From assembly GCA_025560025.1 (NCBI GenBank), contig CP048485.1:1984001-2048000 (forward strand): a stretch of DNA of 64,000 nt. Direction: 5' to 3'. A program made the translations under genes and the position numbers. Below are positions 9,546 to 17,699 of the stretch, one piece after another (within the stretch, counting starts at the first letter, position 1; each line of letters starts with the position of its first letter). The notes beneath the pieces were generated by a model. It did not search any database, was not told the DNA's origin, and saw only the letters and a list, made by a program, of their open reading frames with translations. Source of the DNA: Agrobacterium tumefaciens (GTDB taxonomy: Bacteria; Pseudomonadota; Alphaproteobacteria; Rhizobiales; Rhizobiaceae).

Positions 9546-9666
9546 GCCCGTCGGGCAGGCTTTCATCCGCCAGATTGTCGGGCGCAATGCTTTCAAGGGC
9601 AAACCGTTCCGCTGTCCGCAGGCCCGCGCGCAGGCGGGACCACGCGCGCAAGAGTGCTGTGCGCAT
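9439..9666 (-). CDS. Small protein with DUF1127-like segment (tentative)
   Basis: A 75-codon minus-strand frame starting MRTALLRAWSRLRAGLRTAE, with LPDGLRRDLGLEDGR in the middle. The arginine-rich start and the xLxRDLGLxxG segment resemble the small DUF1127 proteins that are abundant in Rhizobiales, though the match is partial. The ATG at 9666 has GGAGA seven bases upstream, which favours a real gene. Its 3' part overlaps the end of xdhC on the opposite strand, which counts against it. It diverges from the LysR gene. No function is assigned. Confidence 0.4.
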   Translation of the reverse strand: MRTALLRAWSRLRAGLRTAERFALESIAPDNLADESLPDGLRRDLGLEDGRVDFRCDGFRQRKMLATTRLPQGPL

Positions 9667-9782
9667 GTTCGTCTCCATTCAAAAATGTCAGAAGCTCAGT
9701 TGATGAGTTGGGCTAAAAATGCTCTGATTTATGAGTAAAAACCAATGAAACCTTTGGCGATTAGCATAAAGAGAACTTATCC

Positions 9783-10709
9783 ATGAAAATGTCTCGCCAG
9801 TTCCCGCTGAATGCCTTGCGCGTGTTCGAGGCCGCTGCCAGGCATCTGAGTTTCACCAAGGCTGGCGAGGAACTGGGCATGACGCAGACGGCGGTCAGCT
9901 ATCAGGTGAAGCTGCTGGAGGAGAATATCGGCGAGCCGCTCTTTATACGCAAAGCGCGCCAGGTTCAGCTGACCGAGGCCGGGCAGAAGCTGGCGCCGAG
10001 AGTGGCCGAGGCCTTTAACAGCCTGCGGGAAGCCGTCGACAATGTGCGTGACACGTCAGACACGACGCTGACCATTCATTCCACCGCCACTTTCGCATCA
10101 CGCTGGCTTTCACGACATCTGGGGGCGTTCCAGCTTGAACATCCTTCGATCGCCGTCCGGCTGGAAACCTCCAACGCCTTGATCGATTTTGCGCAGTCCG
10201 ATTGCGATGTCGCCATCCGCTGGAGCAACGACGATGGCAAGGGGTTGATTTATCACCGGCTTGTCAGGGGCGTTTATACGCCGATGCTGCATCCCGACCT
10301 TGCCGAAACCATCGGCGGATTGAAAAAGCCGGAGGATCTTCTGCGCCTGCGCATCATCGATCCCGGCGACATCTGGTGGAGCCAATGGTTTCAGGAAGTA
10401 GGTGTCGAAAATCCAGGCCTCGACCGTTATCCGCGCAGCCGCCTTAACGTCCAGGCATTCGAAGCCGCGGCGGCCATCGCCAGCCAGGGCGTGGCCATGC
10501 TCACCCCTGAACTTTATGCGGACGAAATTGCACTCGGCCGGCTGTATCAACCCTTCGAGCATCTTAGCAGCGAAGGACAGAACTATTGGCTGGTCTATCC
10601 GGAAAACCGCAGGAACATTCGCAAGATAAGGCTATTTCGCGACTGGATATTGCAGCGGATCGAGGAAAGCCGGCCGCAGCCATCTCAATACCCCATGTCC
10701 GGCGCATAA
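9783..10709 (+). CDS. LysR-family transcriptional regulator (GcvA-like)
   Basis: A 308-aa LysR-type regulator. The N-terminal helix-turn-helix reads NALRVFEAAARHLSFTKAG followed by MTQTAVSYQVKLLEE, the form seen in GcvA-like members; the rest is the two-lobed effector domain. It lies just after xdhABC and before puuD on the same strand, so control of purine catabolism is a fair guess from context only. The effector is unknown. Its last 25 bases overlap the 3' end of the convergent small secreted-protein gene. Confidence 0.85.
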   Translation: MKMSRQFPLNALRVFEAAARHLSFTKAGEELGMTQTAVSYQVKLLEENIGEPLFIRKARQVQLTEAGQKLAPRVAEAFNSLREAVDNVRDTSDTTLTIHSTATFASRWLSRHLGAFQLEHPSIAVRLETSNALIDFAQSDCDVAIRWSNDDGKGLIYHRLVRGVYTPMLHPDLAETIGGLKKPEDLLRLRIIDPGDIWWSQWFQEVGVENPGLDRYPRSRLNVQAFEAAAAIASQGVAMLTPELYADEIALGRLYQPFEHLSSEGQNYWLVYPENRRNIRKIRLFRDWILQRIEESRPQPSQYPMSGA

Positions 10710-11023
10710 AAACAGCGCGGCGTGTCTTCATCCGGGAAGAGGCAGAGATGATATTCGCCATCCTCAGACCGTCTTGCCTCGCGTTGCGACCAGTTGAAGA
10801 CATGCCGCCGCGTGACCATGCGATGATCGCCGGGGGCCAGCGACACCTCATAACCATCCGGCGTGACACGAACGCTTCGCGTGGGGATCATCTGGCAATC
10901 TCCCGTCTGGGCATCGCCGTTGCAGCAATAGCTTTCATATTTGAACCCCTTATGGGATTCATGGGCAAGCGCTGTGGCGGTGAACGCCAAAAGCAGGAAG
11001 AGAACCGTCAGAACAAGGCGCAT
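10685..11023 (-). CDS. Small secreted protein, unknown function
   Basis: A protein of about 112 aa that begins MRLVLTVLFLLLAFTATALA, a clear signal peptide ending AHA/ALA-type, then a mature part with four cysteines (YCCNGDAQTGDC and HLCLF/PRCFY). Paired cysteines suggest disulfides in the periplasm. ATG 11023 or the in-frame ATG 11029 could be the start. I do not recognise a named family. It converges on the LysR gene with a 25-base overlap. Confidence 0.7.
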   Translation of the reverse strand: MRLVLTVLFLLLAFTATALAHESHKGFKYESYCCNGDAQTGDCQMIPTRSVRVTPDGYEVSLAPGDHRMVTRRHVFNWSQREARRSEDGEYHLCLFPDEDTPRCFYAPDMGY

Positions 11024-11589
11024 CGGCATGGTCTCCGTTGAAACAACGGCGGTTGCCGGAAGGTCATTGCGTCCCTTTATTCAAATTCCACACATCAACA
11101 CGCACCCGGACGCGATGGCACCGGGAACTGCGACACCCGCCCCCTGAACTGCCCCCGCCCCAGGGTTCGCAGCACCCGCTTTCGGCATGAACCGCCAGCG
11201 AAACATGTCATGGGAGCCCTGCGCATCGGCTTGAAAATCGAGACCGATTTTCGCCAGGAACGATGCGCCACTTAAAAAGTTAGAGCGTCCTTTGTCGCGT
11301 CCTTTCGGACGCAGGGCACTCCAAAGCTCCGCAGCCTTTTATTTTAGCACATTGGCAGGCTGCACAAAGGATAATAGCTGAGTCGCGTTAGCCAGCTAAG
11401 CACAAACTATGCGACAGCAAACCTCCACTGCAACTTTACCGGGCCTGCCACCAGAGGCGAGCCGCTTCGACCGATGTTGTGGACACAAGCGAACCAGATT
11501 GTGAACAATCACCTCCTGCCCTCTGCTTTTCCCTTTCCTAACGGTCAAATTTCTCGCAAGGTGCGCTGCACAAGGATCAGGGGAACCGC
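11024..11589. other. 560-base gene-free region with nested-palindrome element
   Basis: No convincing gene. From 11221 to 11268 there is a nested inverted repeat: outer arms GCGCATCG/CGATGCGC and inner arms GAAAATCG/CGATTTTC (11233-11252). About 30 bases later comes AGAGCGTCCTTTGTCGCGTC with a GCGTCC-TTTC-GGACGC hairpin near 11298-11313. I recognise this pairing as a common Rhizobiales intergenic element. The part after about 11340 should hold the puuD promoter, but I cannot place it with confidence. Confidence 0.55.
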
Positions 11590-12852
11590 ATGTACGAATA
11601 TGCCATTGCGTGGGAATGGATGGCCTTTGCCGTCCGCTGGCTCCACGTCATCACCGCCATCGCCTGGATCGGCTCATCCTTTTATTTCATCGCGCTCGAT
11701 CTCGGGCTGGTAAAACGGCCGCATCTGCCGCCGGGAGCCTATGGCGAGGAATGGCAGGTGCATGGCGGCGGCTTTTATCACATCCAGAAATATCTGGTCG
11801 CGCCTGCCCAGATGCCCGAGCACCTGACATGGTTCAAATGGGAAAGCTATGTTACCTGGCTTTCCGGCTTCGCCATGCTCTGCATCGTTTATTATGGCGG
11901 CGCGGATCTCTTCCTCATCGATCATTCGGTGCTGGCGCTTACCCAGTTCCAGGCCATCTGTCTGTCGCTCGCCTCGCTTGCCATTGGCTGGTTGTTTTAC
12001 GATTTCCTCTGCAAATCGCCGCTTGGCAACAATACCTGGGGCCTGATGATCGTGCTCTATGTCGCGCTGGTGGCGATGGCATGGGGTTATACGCAGGTCT
12101 TCACCGGCCGCGCCGCGTTCCTGCATCTCGGTGCCTTCACCGCCACCATCATGTCGGCGAACGTGTTCTTCATCATCATTCCGAACCAGAAGATCGTCGT
12201 GGCCGACCTCGTCGCCGGGCGCACGCCGGACCCGAAATATGGCCGCATCGCCAAGCAGCGCTCGCTGCACAACAACTACCTGACGCTGCCCGTCATCTTC
12301 TTCATGCTGTCGAACCATTATCCGCTGGCCTTTGCCACGCAGTTTAACTGGATCATCGCCGCACTGGTCTTCCTGATGGGCGTCACCATCCGCCACTGGT
12401 TCAACACCACCCATGCCCGCAAGGGCAAGCCGACTTGGACCTGGCTGCTGACCGCGCTGATCTTCATCGTCATCATGTGGCTTTCCACTGTGCCGAAGGT
12501 GCTGACCGGCGAAGAAGAACAGAAGGCCGCGACACTGTCGCCGATGCAGCAGCAATTCGTCGTCGACGCCCATTTCGCCAAGGCGCGTGAAGTGGTTCAG
12601 GGCCGCTGTTCCATGTGCCATGCGGTCGAGCCGGTGTGGGAAGGCGTGCCCTTCACACCGAAATCCGTAAAGCTCGAAACCGACGAACAGATCGCCGCCC
12701 ATGCGCGCGAAATCTATTTGCAAGCCGGCCGCAGCCATGCCATGCCTCCCGGCAACATCACCGCCATCACCCCGGATGAGCGCAAGGTGCTGACCGCCTG
12801 GTATGAAAGCGCGGTTTCCGGGGCTGGAAAAGCCGAAGGAAAGACTGAATGA
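11590..12852 (+). CDS. puuD: Membrane urate hydroxylase PuuD (cytochrome c fused)
   Basis: A 420-aa urate hydroxylase that converts urate to 5-hydroxyisourate without the usual soluble uricase. The N-terminal 310 residues are a polytopic membrane domain (MYEYAIAWEWMAFAVRWLHV and WIGSSFYFIALD are typical of PuuD), and the C-terminal part is a small cytochrome c with a CSMCH haem site near residue 340 and a late methionine, so electrons can go to the respiratory chain. AGGGG precedes the ATG. The stop overlaps the guaD start (ATGA), so the two are translationally coupled. Confidence 0.93.
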   Translation: MYEYAIAWEWMAFAVRWLHVITAIAWIGSSFYFIALDLGLVKRPHLPPGAYGEEWQVHGGGFYHIQKYLVAPAQMPEHLTWFKWESYVTWLSGFAMLCIVYYGGADLFLIDHSVLALTQFQAICLSLASLAIGWLFYDFLCKSPLGNNTWGLMIVLYVALVAMAWGYTQVFTGRAAFLHLGAFTATIMSANVFFIIIPNQKIVVADLVAGRTPDPKYGRIAKQRSLHNNYLTLPVIFFMLSNHYPLAFATQFNWIIAALVFLMGVTIRHWFNTTHARKGKPTWTWLLTALIFIVIMWLSTVPKVLTGEEEQKAATLSPMQQQFVVDAHFAKAREVVQGRCSMCHAVEPVWEGVPFTPKSVKLETDEQIAAHAREIYLQAGRSHAMPPGNITAITPDERKVLTAWYESAVSGAGKAEGKTE

Positions 12853-14159
12853 GCATGGTTCTGCTGCGTGGCCGCCTGCTGAGCTTCCGCCGCGCGCCGC
12901 TCGCAATCGACGATACGCAAAGCTATCTCTATATCGAAGACGGTGGCCTGCTGATCGAAGACGGCCGGATCGCCGCCATCGGCGACTACGCCGATATCCG
13001 CAAGCAAGCCCCCGAAGATATCGAGGAAAAGGACCACCGGCCGCATCTCATCGTGCCGGGCTTCATCGACATGCATCTGCATTTCCCGCAGATGCAGGTC
13101 ATCGGCTCCTATGCCGCCAATCTGCTGGAATGGCTGAACACCTATACTTTCCCGGAGGAATGCCGTTTCGTCGAAAGCGCCCATGCCCAGCGCATCGCCA
13201 CGCATTTTTACGACGAGCTTCTGCGCCACGGCACCACCACGGCCGCCGCCTATTGCTCCGTGCACAAGACTTCCGCCGACGCCTTTTTTACCGAAGCCAT
13301 GAAGCGCAACATGCTGGTGGTGGGCGGCAAGGTGATGATGGACCGCAACGCCCCACAGGGCCTGCTGGACACGCCGGAAACCTCCTATGACGAGACCCGC
13401 GCTGTCATCGCCGACTGGCACGGCAAGGGCCGCAACCACGTCGCCATCACCCCCCGCTTTGCCATCACCTCCACCCCGAAACAGATGGAAGCCGCGCAGG
13501 CGCTGGCGCAGGAATTCCCCGATCTCTTCATCCAGACGCATCTCTCGGAAAATCTCGACGAGATCAAATATACCTGCGAGCTTTACCCCGAAGCGACCGA
13601 CTATACCGATATCTATGTGCGCTACGGCCTGATGGGCAAAAAGACCCTGCTCGGTCACGCCATCCACCTCTCGGAGCGCGAGGCGGATGTGCTGTCGGAA
13701 ACCGGCGCGGTGGCCGTACATTGCCCCACCTCGAACCTCTTCATCGGCTCCGGCCTGTTCCCGATGAAAAAGCTGCAACGTCGCGAAAAGCCGGTGCGGA
13801 TCGCGGTTGCGACCGATATCGGCGGCGGATCGAGTTATTCCATGCTGCGCACCATGGATGAGGCCTACAAGATCCAGCAATTGCTGGGCGAGCGCCTCAA
13901 CCCGCTGGAAAGCTGGTATCTGATGACCCGCGGCAATGCCGAAGCGCTTTCCATGGTCGACCGCATCGGCACGCTGGACGCCGGCACGGACGCGGACATC
14001 ACCGTGCTCAACGCTTCCTCCACCCCCGCCATGGCGCTGAAGATGGAAGTGGTGAACAGCCTGACGGAAGAACTCTTCCTGATGCTGACCATGGGTGATG
14101 ACCGCACGGTGGTGGAAACCTATGTGGCCGGCAGGGCGATGAAGAGCGTGCTGGCATAG
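12849..14159 (+). CDS. guaD: Guanine deaminase
   Basis: A 436-aa zinc amidohydrolase that deaminates guanine to xanthine, feeding XdhAB. Metal-binding and active-site motifs are visible: FIDMHLHFPQMQ near residue 72, QTHLSEN, LGHAIHLSE and a late VATDIGGGSSYSM aspartate. It starts inside the puuD stop codon (ATGA overlap at 12849-12852), which argues for one transcript. Length matches the family. Confidence 0.93.
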   Translation: MSMVLLRGRLLSFRRAPLAIDDTQSYLYIEDGGLLIEDGRIAAIGDYADIRKQAPEDIEEKDHRPHLIVPGFIDMHLHFPQMQVIGSYAANLLEWLNTYTFPEECRFVESAHAQRIATHFYDELLRHGTTTAAAYCSVHKTSADAFFTEAMKRNMLVVGGKVMMDRNAPQGLLDTPETSYDETRAVIADWHGKGRNHVAITPRFAITSTPKQMEAAQALAQEFPDLFIQTHLSENLDEIKYTCELYPEATDYTDIYVRYGLMGKKTLLGHAIHLSEREADVLSETGAVAVHCPTSNLFIGSGLFPMKKLQRREKPVRIAVATDIGGGSSYSMLRTMDEAYKIQQLLGERLNPLESWYLMTRGNAEALSMVDRIGTLDAGTDADITVLNASSTPAMALKMEVVNSLTEELFLMLTMGDDRTVVETYVAGRAMKSVLA

Positions 14160-14434
14160 TTCGGCTGGGGCCGAAACATAAAGCTGCGGCCTCATTTATA
14201 TCGGTCACACATTGGAGTGAGCGGGTGCCGCGTCTTTCTTCTCCCCGCCGGGGAGAAGTCCGCGGCAGCGGGATGAGGGGGCAAGGGTGGTGAGATATGG
14301 CAACGTTGCCCCCTCATCCGACCCTTCGGGCCACCTTCTCCCCGGCGGGGAGAAGGAATCCGCCGCACCCACTCGCGTCCTATGATTGCCTGACACCAGT
14401 CGGCAAAAACGCGAATGACCTCTGGAGTGCGCCC
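14160..14434. repeat. RIME-like double repeat between guaD and permease (copy 3)
   Basis: Two RIME-like modules in opposite orientation fill about 14228-14353, with hairpin cores near 14240 and 14338 and GATGAGGGGG/CCCCCTCATC ends. The element reads through in the frame of the next gene, so a long N-terminal extension that begins at ATG 14297 would be translated repeat and is rejected as a start. Confidence 0.75.
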
Positions 14435-15184
14435 TTGCCGGATTTAGACACAACCACAATGCTCATGGTCTTCACGACCTTCACCGTCGCGGGCATCGTC
14501 AAGGGCGTGACCGGCATGGGACTGCCCACCGTCGCCATGGGTGTGCTCGGCCTGTTCATGCCGCCCGTCCTTGCCGCAGGGCTGCTGATCCTGCCCTCCT
14601 TCGTTACCAATATCTGGCAATTGCTGGCCGGGCCGGATTTCAGGGCCATCGTCGCGCGGCTGTGGCCGATGATGATCGCCATCGCCGCCGGCACTCTCAT
14701 CGGCATCCGGCTGATGACGGCTGGCACCGGCATCTGGACCACCTCGGCACTCGGATTATGCCTTGCTGCTTATGCGGCCTACAGCCTCTTCGCCAAACCC
14801 CTCTCCGTTCCGGCACGGCTGGAATCCAGCCTCTCGCCGGCCATAGGGCTGACAACCGGCCTGCTGACCGGCGGCACCGGAATTTTCGTCGTGCCCGCCG
14901 TGCCCTATATTCAGTCGCTCGGTTTCAACCGCGACGATCTCGTGCAGGCGCTCGGCCTTTCCTTCACGGTTTCGACCATTGCGCTTGCCGCAGGCCTTAC
15001 CTCTCAGAACGCCTTCCGCGTCGAGCACCTGTCGGTTTCCGCACTCGCCGTGCTGCCCGCGCTTCTCGGCATGTGGCTCGGCCAGAAGATCCGTAACATC
15101 GTCAGCCCGGCCACATTCCGGCGCTGGTTCCTCATCTGCCTGCTTTTATTGGGAGCCGAGCTGTTTTTGCGGGCTTTCTGGTGA
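14435..15184 (+). CDS. TauE/SafE-type sulfite exporter family permease
   Basis: A 249-aa polytopic protein of the TauE/SafE family: TVAGIVKGVTGMGLPTVAMG at the start and a second related half near TTGLLTGGTGIFVVPAVPY, the internal duplication typical of the family. Members export sulfite or organic anions; the substrate here is not clear. Start: TTG at 14435 has GGAG at 14424-14427, seven bases upstream, while the ATG at 14297 lies in a repeat. ATG 14459 is a fallback. Position after guaD suggests, but does not prove, a role with purine breakdown products. Confidence 0.8.
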   Translation: MPDLDTTTMLMVFTTFTVAGIVKGVTGMGLPTVAMGVLGLFMPPVLAAGLLILPSFVTNIWQLLAGPDFRAIVARLWPMMIAIAAGTLIGIRLMTAGTGIWTTSALGLCLAAYAAYSLFAKPLSVPARLESSLSPAIGLTTGLLTGGTGIFVVPAVPYIQSLGFNRDDLVQALGLSFTVSTIALAAGLTSQNAFRVEHLSVSALAVLPALLGMWLGQKIRNIVSPATFRRWFLICLLLLGAELFLRAFW

Positions 15185-15263
15185 TCCACCCCGTCGATTT
15201 TGATGTTGCAGCCGTCCCATTCATGTTATGTGAAGCCATCATTCAAATGTGAAGGCTTTATCC

Positions 15264-16397
15264 ATGGGCAAAATCCTGACCATAGCGGACCTGAAGCAAC
15301 AGGCTCAGCGCCGTGTGCCAAAAATGTTTTTCGACTATGCCGATAGCGGCGCGTGGACGGAAAGCACCTACCGCGCCAATGAGGATGATTTTTCCAAGAT
15401 AAAGCTGCGCCAGCGCGTGCTGGTGGACATGACCGACCGGTCGCTAGCCACCGAAATGATCGGCCAGAAGGTTTCGATGCCGGTGGCGCTCTCCCCCACC
15501 GGGCTGACGGGCATGCAGCATGCCGATGGCGAAATGCTGGCCGCCAAAGCAGCCGAAGAATTCGGCGTGCCTTTCACGCTTTCCACCATGAGCATCTGCT
15601 CCATCGAGGATGTCGCCTCCGTTACCTCGAAACCCTTCTGGTTCCAGCTCTACGTGATGAAAGACCGGGACTTCGTCAATAACCTGATCGACCGCGCCAA
15701 GGCCGCCGGCTGCTCGGCGCTGGTGCTGACGCTCGACCTGCAAATTCTCGGCCAGCGGCACAAGGACCTTCGCAACGGCCTCTCCGCACCGCCGAAATTC
15801 ACCCCGAAACATATCTGGCAGATGGCGACCCGGCCGAAATGGTGCATGGACATGGCTCGCACCAAGCGCCGCAGCTTCGGCAATATCGTCGGCCACGCCA
15901 AAAATGTCTCCGACCTTTCCTCGCTCTCCTCCTGGACGGCGGAGCAGTTCGATCCGCGCCTGTCGTGGAAGGATGTCGAATGGATCAAGGAACGCTGGGG
16001 CGGCAAGCTGATCCTCAAGGGCATCCTTGACGAGGAAGACGCCCGCGCCTCGCTCGATACCGGCGCCGACGCCATCATCGTCTCCAACCATGGCGGCCGC
16101 CAGCTCGACGGCGCGCACTCCTCCATCGCCATGCTGCCGAAGATCGTCGATGCCGTCGGCGATAAAGTCGAGGTGCACATGGATGGCGGCATTCGCTCCG
16201 GTCAGGACGTGCTGAAGGCCGTGGCGCTCGGCGCCAAAGGCACCTATATCGGCCGCCCCTTCCTTTATGGCCTCGGCGCCGATGGAAAGCAGGGCGTGAC
16301 GACGGCGCTCGAGATCATCCGCAAGGAAATGGATGTCAGCATGGCGCTTTGCGGCAAAAGGCTGATCACGGATGTGGATCGCAGCATTCTGGCTTGA
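15264..16397 (+). CDS. FMN-dependent alpha-hydroxy-acid dehydrogenase (L-lactate dehydrogenase type)
   Basis: A 377-aa FMN TIM-barrel enzyme of the lactate dehydrogenase/glycolate oxidase family. Motifs: FFDYADSGAW near residue 22, FWFQLYVMKDR, the active-site IIVSNHGGRQLDG with its His and Arg near residue 275, and MDGGIRSGQDVLKAVALGA for FMN phosphate binding. It most resembles LldD, which oxidises L-lactate to pyruvate and passes electrons to quinone, but other 2-hydroxy acids are possible. Start ATG 15264 has GAAGG upstream. It stands alone between two repeats or gaps. Confidence 0.85.
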   Translation: MGKILTIADLKQQAQRRVPKMFFDYADSGAWTESTYRANEDDFSKIKLRQRVLVDMTDRSLATEMIGQKVSMPVALSPTGLTGMQHADGEMLAAKAAEEFGVPFTLSTMSICSIEDVASVTSKPFWFQLYVMKDRDFVNNLIDRAKAAGCSALVLTLDLQILGQRHKDLRNGLSAPPKFTPKHIWQMATRPKWCMDMARTKRRSFGNIVGHAKNVSDLSSLSSWTAEQFDPRLSWKDVEWIKERWGGKLILKGILDEEDARASLDTGADAIIVSNHGGRQLDGAHSSIAMLPKIVDAVGDKVEVHMDGGIRSGQDVLKAVALGAKGTYIGRPFLYGLGADGKQGVTTALEIIRKEMDVSMALCGKRLITDVDRSILA

Positions 16398-16454
16398 TGC
16401 TGACGAGGCAGAAGGTGCTCCGGAGGTGCATCGGAGGCCGCTCCATTCTCTGCC

Positions 16455-16570
16455 GTCATGCCGGACTAGATCCGGCATCCAGCCACGGCGCATCTGCGCC
16501 GTGAAAGAGTCTCCTGCGATCAAAGACTTGATCGCGCTGGACCCCGGTATCCAAGTCCGGGGTGACGGCG
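16455..16570. repeat. REP-like inverted repeat (second member of the 5990 family)
   Basis: Imperfect outer arms (GTCATGCCGGACTAGATCCG near 16456 and the CCAAGTCCGGGGTGAC end near 16550) flank a centre with GGCGCATCTGCGCC and ATCAAAGACTTGAT hairpins. The ATCCAGCC...AAAGA layout matches the element between xdhA and xdhB. It fills most of the 212-base gap between convergent genes. Confidence 0.65.
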
Positions 16571-16609
16571 TGCGGATGTTGTCCTCGCGAACGACCTTAG
16601 CAGCCAGTC

Positions 16610-16954
16610 TCAATGCCCCACCGTCTTCGAAAACACATTCACGATCACCACCCCCGTCACGATAAACCCGAGACCAACCACGGCAGCGAAATCCAGCGTC
16701 TGGCGGAACACGAAATAGCCGATGCCGGAAATCAGCACGATGCCGAGCCCGCTCCAGATCGCATAGGCAACGCCGACCGGCATGGCCCGCAGCGTGAACG
16801 ACAGCAGATAAAAGGCCGCGCCATAAAACAGCGCCATCAGTACTGTCGGCAAAAGCCGGGTGAATTGCTGCGACTGCTGCAGGAATGAGGTCGCGATCAC
16901 CTCGCAGACAATGGCCGCTACAAGCGCTCCATAGGTAAAGACAGCCGCATTCAT
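16610..16954 (-). CDS. SMR-family multidrug efflux transporter
   Basis: A 114-aa four-helix small multidrug resistance protein. The key membrane glutamate sits in VCEVIATSFLQQS in helix 1, and AYAIWSGLGIVLI in helix 3 is the family's signature. It probably works as a dimer exporting cationic compounds by proton exchange. The start overlaps the stop of the TetR gene by four bases, so it is the second gene of a regulator-pump operon controlled by that TetR. Confidence 0.88.
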   Translation of the reverse strand: MNAAVFTYGALVAAIVCEVIATSFLQQSQQFTRLLPTVLMALFYGAAFYLLSFTLRAMPVGVAYAIWSGLGIVLISGIGYFVFRQTLDFAAVVGLGFIVTGVVIVNVFSKTVGH

Positions 16955-17523
16955 CGTTCCATTTCCTTTTTCGTCTGGGCGATCATCTGCGTCTTGAGAG
17001 CCGCCCTGTCACCACCTGCCCTGCCATCATCGGCCAGAAGATCGGCAAACCAGATGCCGTCAGCCGCAAGCCGCACCAGTTCCAGTACCACCCGGTCATC
17101 CGTTTCTTTATGACGGCTCAGGCGCCCCTCGAACCAGCTGGTCCACATGCGCCGAAGCGACGGTTCACCGACCATAGAAACCGACAGCGCGGCCCATTGT
17201 CTGCCCGAATCCCGGCCGCGATCGGCAAAAACCGCGTTCACATAGGCCCGCGTGAAGCATCCGTAAGCTTCACAATCCTGTGAGATGAGCGCATCGATTT
17301 CCGCATCCAGCGCCGAAATCAGGTCCGCCATCACCGCTTCCAGCAGCACCTGCTTGGAGGCGAAATGGTGGAACAGCCCGCCCTTGGTCACCCCTGCCGC
17401 ATTGGCCACCGCCTGCACCGAAAGTGCGGCAACACCCTGATCAGCAGCAAGTTTCGCCGCGCAATCCAGAAGATTGCGACGCACGACCTCGGGCTGCTTT
17501 TTACGTTCATGTGCATTTGTCAT
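16951..17523 (-). CDS. TetR-family repressor of the SMR pump
   Basis: A 190-aa TetR-type regulator: DNA-binding domain GVAALSVQAVANAAGVTKGGLFHHF at residues 33-57, the rest a ligand-binding helical domain. It precedes and overlaps the SMR gene by four bases, the usual arrangement for a self-regulated efflux operon. A palindromic site lies six bases before its start. The inducing compound is not known. Confidence 0.87.
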   Translation of the reverse strand: MTNAHERKKQPEVVRRNLLDCAAKLAADQGVAALSVQAVANAAGVTKGGLFHHFASKQVLLEAVMADLISALDAEIDALISQDCEAYGCFTRAYVNAVFADRGRDSGRQWAALSVSMVGEPSLRRMWTSWFEGRLSRHKETDDRVVLELVRLAADGIWFADLLADDGRAGGDRAALKTQMIAQTKKEMER

Positions 17524-17528
17524 GCCTT

Positions 17529-17550
17529 AAACATACCGGATGGTTGGTTT
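17529..17550. promoter_or_regulatory. Candidate TetR operator
   Basis: An imperfect 22-base palindrome starting AAACATACC and ending GGTTGGTTT lies directly upstream of the TetR start. Fourteen of 22 positions are symmetric. Its place next to a TetR-SMR operon suits autoregulation. Confidence 0.45.
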
Positions 17551-17699
17551 CTTTTCAAGGAAATTGTGGAGGCCGCGTGCGGGTTGAAATTCATTCTTAA
17601 TTAAGCATGAAAGCGATCTCTAAAGTTTTAGCGGTTTTGTTGCCGGAAAGTGTCAGTAAAACTTCGCTCATTGCGGCGATCGAACAAAAGGGGTGGATT

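Noticed and set aside
11221..11320. Structured intergenic block as a riboswitch
   Set aside because: It resembles a dispersed Rhizobiales repeat and shows none of the conserved purine-riboswitch sequences.
12714..14195. Long minus-strand frame across guaD
   Set aside because: Antisense to guaD, with no recognisable domain; guaD motifs are intact on the plus strand.
14297..14434. N-terminal extension of the TauE-type permease from ATG 14297
   Set aside because: These codons are translated RIME-like repeat; the TTG at 14435 has a proper ribosome site.
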